Source of the DNA: Acanthosepion esculentum
Taxonomy: Eukaryota; Mollusca; Cephalopoda; Sepiida; Sepiidae
Length of the DNA stretch: 64,000 nt
Direction: 5' to 3'
Assembly: GCA_964036315.1 (NCBI GenBank)
Contig: OZ038500.1
Location: forward strand, 56,211,727 to 56,275,726
Within the stretch, counting starts at the first letter, position 1, and each line of letters starts with the position of its first letter. A program made the position numbers and the translations under genes. Below, one piece after another: positions 62,116-64,000 of the stretch. The notes below the pieces were generated by a model. That model was not told the origin of the DNA. It ran no database searches and saw only the letters and a program-made list of their open reading frames with translations.

Positions 62116-62743
62116 GGTACTCGGTTGCAGAGAAAAAAAAATGAACATCCTGCAAGCATTTGGTCAAAATGATTTAATCACATTTTATAATTGTTTTTCC
62201 ATCAATTCATTTGAAATGTTTAAGTCTTTCTTTTAATTCGGCAAACTTGAAAAAACTATTTGTTCAAATGTAATACTTGTATTTCTATTACTGCATTGTA
62301 CTTGTTCAAATCTTCTAGTTCGACCTTCTTGTAATCCGGATCCTTTTGAAGAAAACGATTTATTCACATATAATATATGTGTTTTTGTCAATCGAGTCTG
62401 CAGATATAAAATGTCGAGTCCAGCGGTATCTCACCAGCGGGTCGTGGACCATTTGCTACTGCGCCCGGTCTTGTTTATATATTGTTATGCACAATAGGCT
62501 ACGATAACTTTAACACGCTGTTTGATTGTTAAACTTTCCATGGTTGAAATTTCCAAAGACTTAAGTTGTTAAATCTGAAAGAAAAAGATAAAAAATCATT
62601 AGTCGTTTAAAGTTAATGCACATTTAAAATCAGCCAAAGTTATTGAACACCCTATACGATTAAAATAAAATAATAAAAGTTAAGTTTAATGATTACCTAA
62701 TGAAATCATTCATATTAAGAAAAAACAACTTTCAAAATCCTTT
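62116..62743. other. Unassigned AT-rich sequence
   Basis: No feature beyond the pyrimidine blocks shared with 61500-61550. Confidence 0.4.
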
Positions 62744-63001
62744 GTGCGATATTCAGTCGAAACATTTATCCCGATCAAAAAGTTAAGAGAAAACTTGTTA
62801 TTCCTATTTATTATGGATGTACATACATTAAATCATGCTTGTAAAATATGCGGTAGGTTTTTACAGCTGAATGCAAAAGTAGAAGTGTGCACAAAAATGT
62901 ACTGTACTGATTATAAAATCATATCAATAAAATACTGGTATTTCTGGTATGATTCTTACTGTATATCTACTTTTGCACCCCTTGCAATATGTGTTTGCTA
63001 A
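62744..63001 (+). CDS. Hypothetical 85-codon frame with CxxC zinc-finger-like start
   Basis: From an internal ATG at about 62813 it encodes MDVHTLNHACKICGRFLQLN, then a second Cys pair CTKMYC. A short Met-Asp-Val-His-x-x-x-H-x-C-x-x-C-G opening resembles the N-terminal zinc-binding start of proteins of the RAG1/Transib-like domesticated or mobile type in invertebrates. The frame drifts into low-complexity residues and stops at 63001, so it may be an exon or transposon relic. No splice sites are convincing and chance is possible. Confidence 0.25.
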   Translation: MRYSVETFIPIKKLRENLLFLFIMDVHTLNHACKICGRFLQLNAKVEVCTKMYCTDYKIISIKYWYFWYDSYCISTFAPLAICVC

Positions 63002-63338
63002 ATTATTCCTTCATAAAAATATATCTATGTTATATGAAAATCCGTACAAATGGCTAATCTGACCTGATTCTGGAACAACGATGAGTAGTTTATTGATGAT
63101 CGATCGATAATAACTATGAGAGTATTTACTGTTTTTTTTAACAGTCAGAATAAGATTAATACAAACTATGACTAATAATAATTATAATAAGGAAATAACG
63201 AGAAGAATGTAAAAAATAAATGCCAGAAGTCGTTTTCAGTTAAAGTAACAAAAAGAAAACCCGTAAAACATCAGTTAGAAATTCAGTGCAGACGTCACGT
63301 GACGCAGACATTTGTTAACTTAGTCGACCATCACATGT

Positions 63339-63340
<2 letters not shown>
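63002..63340. other. Unassigned AT-rich sequence
   Basis: Contains the palindrome GTCACGTGAC near 63294. Nothing else recognised. Confidence 0.4.
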
Positions 63341-63341
<1 letters not shown>

Positions 63342-63418
<77 letters not shown>

Positions 63419-63419
63419 C
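63342..63419. repeat. (TA)n microsatellite
   Basis: TA array with one interruption near 63405. Confidence 0.96.
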
Positions 63420-63599
63420 AAAAAAATTTCTTAGTTGTGAAGAATTGGCCGAAAAGGAGACAAACAGCTTTGAACAATTTTGATTAATGATTCCACAAAA
63501 AAAAAAAAAAACGAAGAGGTTTACGTCATTAAAGATGGCGATGGTTGAAACAAATGCTCGGTCATTCGATTTCTTCTTTTTCTTTTTTATTTAACTCTA

Positions 63600-64000
63600 A
63601 TGAGATATTGACTGAAAGAGGAGAACAATGAATGAAAGATTTTCGTTTAGAAAAAATATGATCGGTTTATGAAGGGGTAGATAAAAAAGAAAGAAATAGA
63701 AATGAAAGAAAGGAAAAAGTAAATAAGAAACTATAGAAAATGAGAAAAGCAAATAAGAAAGAAAGAAAGAAAGAAAAGTAAATATATGAGATTTCATATT
63801 AAGAAAAAGAGAAAAGAAAGTTATAGAGTAAAAGTGTAGAAGAGAGAAAGAAAGAAAAAAGAAAGAAAGAAAAATGAAAGAAAGAGATAAGTACAACAGA
63901 AATACAGAAAGAAAGAAAAACGTAAATCACAAGAAGCAGCAGGTGACAACAAGGATAAAAATACATAAAGTATAAAAAGAGGTAGAAAAAAAAGTTTAAG
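63600..64000. repeat. Purine-rich (GAAA)n-type DNA
   Basis: GAAAGAAAGAAAG runs and degenerate purine strand to the window end, like 5100-6200. The minus-strand Phe/Leu/Ser frame is a composition artefact. Confidence 0.8.

Noticed and set aside
61618..62148. 176-codon minus-strand frame with hexapeptide repeats
   Set aside because: An 18-bp minisatellite keeps both strands open, and neither strand has a start context, signal or known domain.

Overview
No host gene, no CRISPR array and no functional tRNA or rRNA gene could be supported in this window. It looks like a stretch of repeat-dominated intergenic DNA from a large metazoan nuclear genome: AT-rich, with more than twenty (TA)n arrays, a 200-base assembly gap (43801-44000), several satellites, and dozens of broken copies of many transposable-element classes. 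tRNA-headed SINEs, 5S-derived SINEs, non-LTR reverse transcriptase tails, Penelope-like and mariner/Tc1 relics together suggest a mollusc, most likely a coleoid cephalopod such as an octopus. That assignment is inference from repeat style, not from a marker gene.

Layout. 1-6225 is one purine-strand satellite block (25 x 159 bp, then 4 x 170 bp, then degenerate). 6.2-20 kb holds a foldback element between TA arrays, three LINE tail fragments in opposing orientations, a Tc1-like transposase relic, a foldback family with hammerhead-like motifs, a LINE reverse transcriptase whose catalytic motif has been tandemly amplified, several SINEs, and two chimeric 5S rRNA-tRNA SINEs. 20-27 kb has TCTA arrays, transposase relics and an 881-bp internally deleted mariner with 61-bp inverted repeats. 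27.8-29.2 kb is a GAA-rich polypurine tract. 29.2-39 kb alternates SINEs, foldbacks, CA/TA arrays and an AT-rich tandem family. 39-48 kb has degenerate tandem repeats, a Penelope-like endonuclease relic inside an AT satellite, mariner relics, a near-perfect 118-bp hairpin and a 136-bp tandem tRNA-like array. 49-57 kb has a solo LTR with a 5-bp target duplication, a large inverted-arm element, a decayed hammerhead ribozyme in a duplicated unit, and a broken Ty3/Gypsy element. 57-64 kb has a LINE interrupted by a SINE-like insertion with a 10-bp target duplication, a 98-bp satellite, an 18-bp minisatellite and more purine-rich DNA.

The most interesting signal is the recurrence of hammerhead-ribozyme-like cores (CTGANGA, stem, GAAA, palindromic stem III) in four contexts: beside a Penelope-like endonuclease, in a ~345-bp duplicated unit with a tRNA-like T arm, near the outer ends of an inverted-arm family with a tRNA-like promoter, and next to a 98-bp satellite that seems to have grown from that family. 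Nothing here works as an operon or pathway. The relations are nesting, truncation and co-option among mobile elements.
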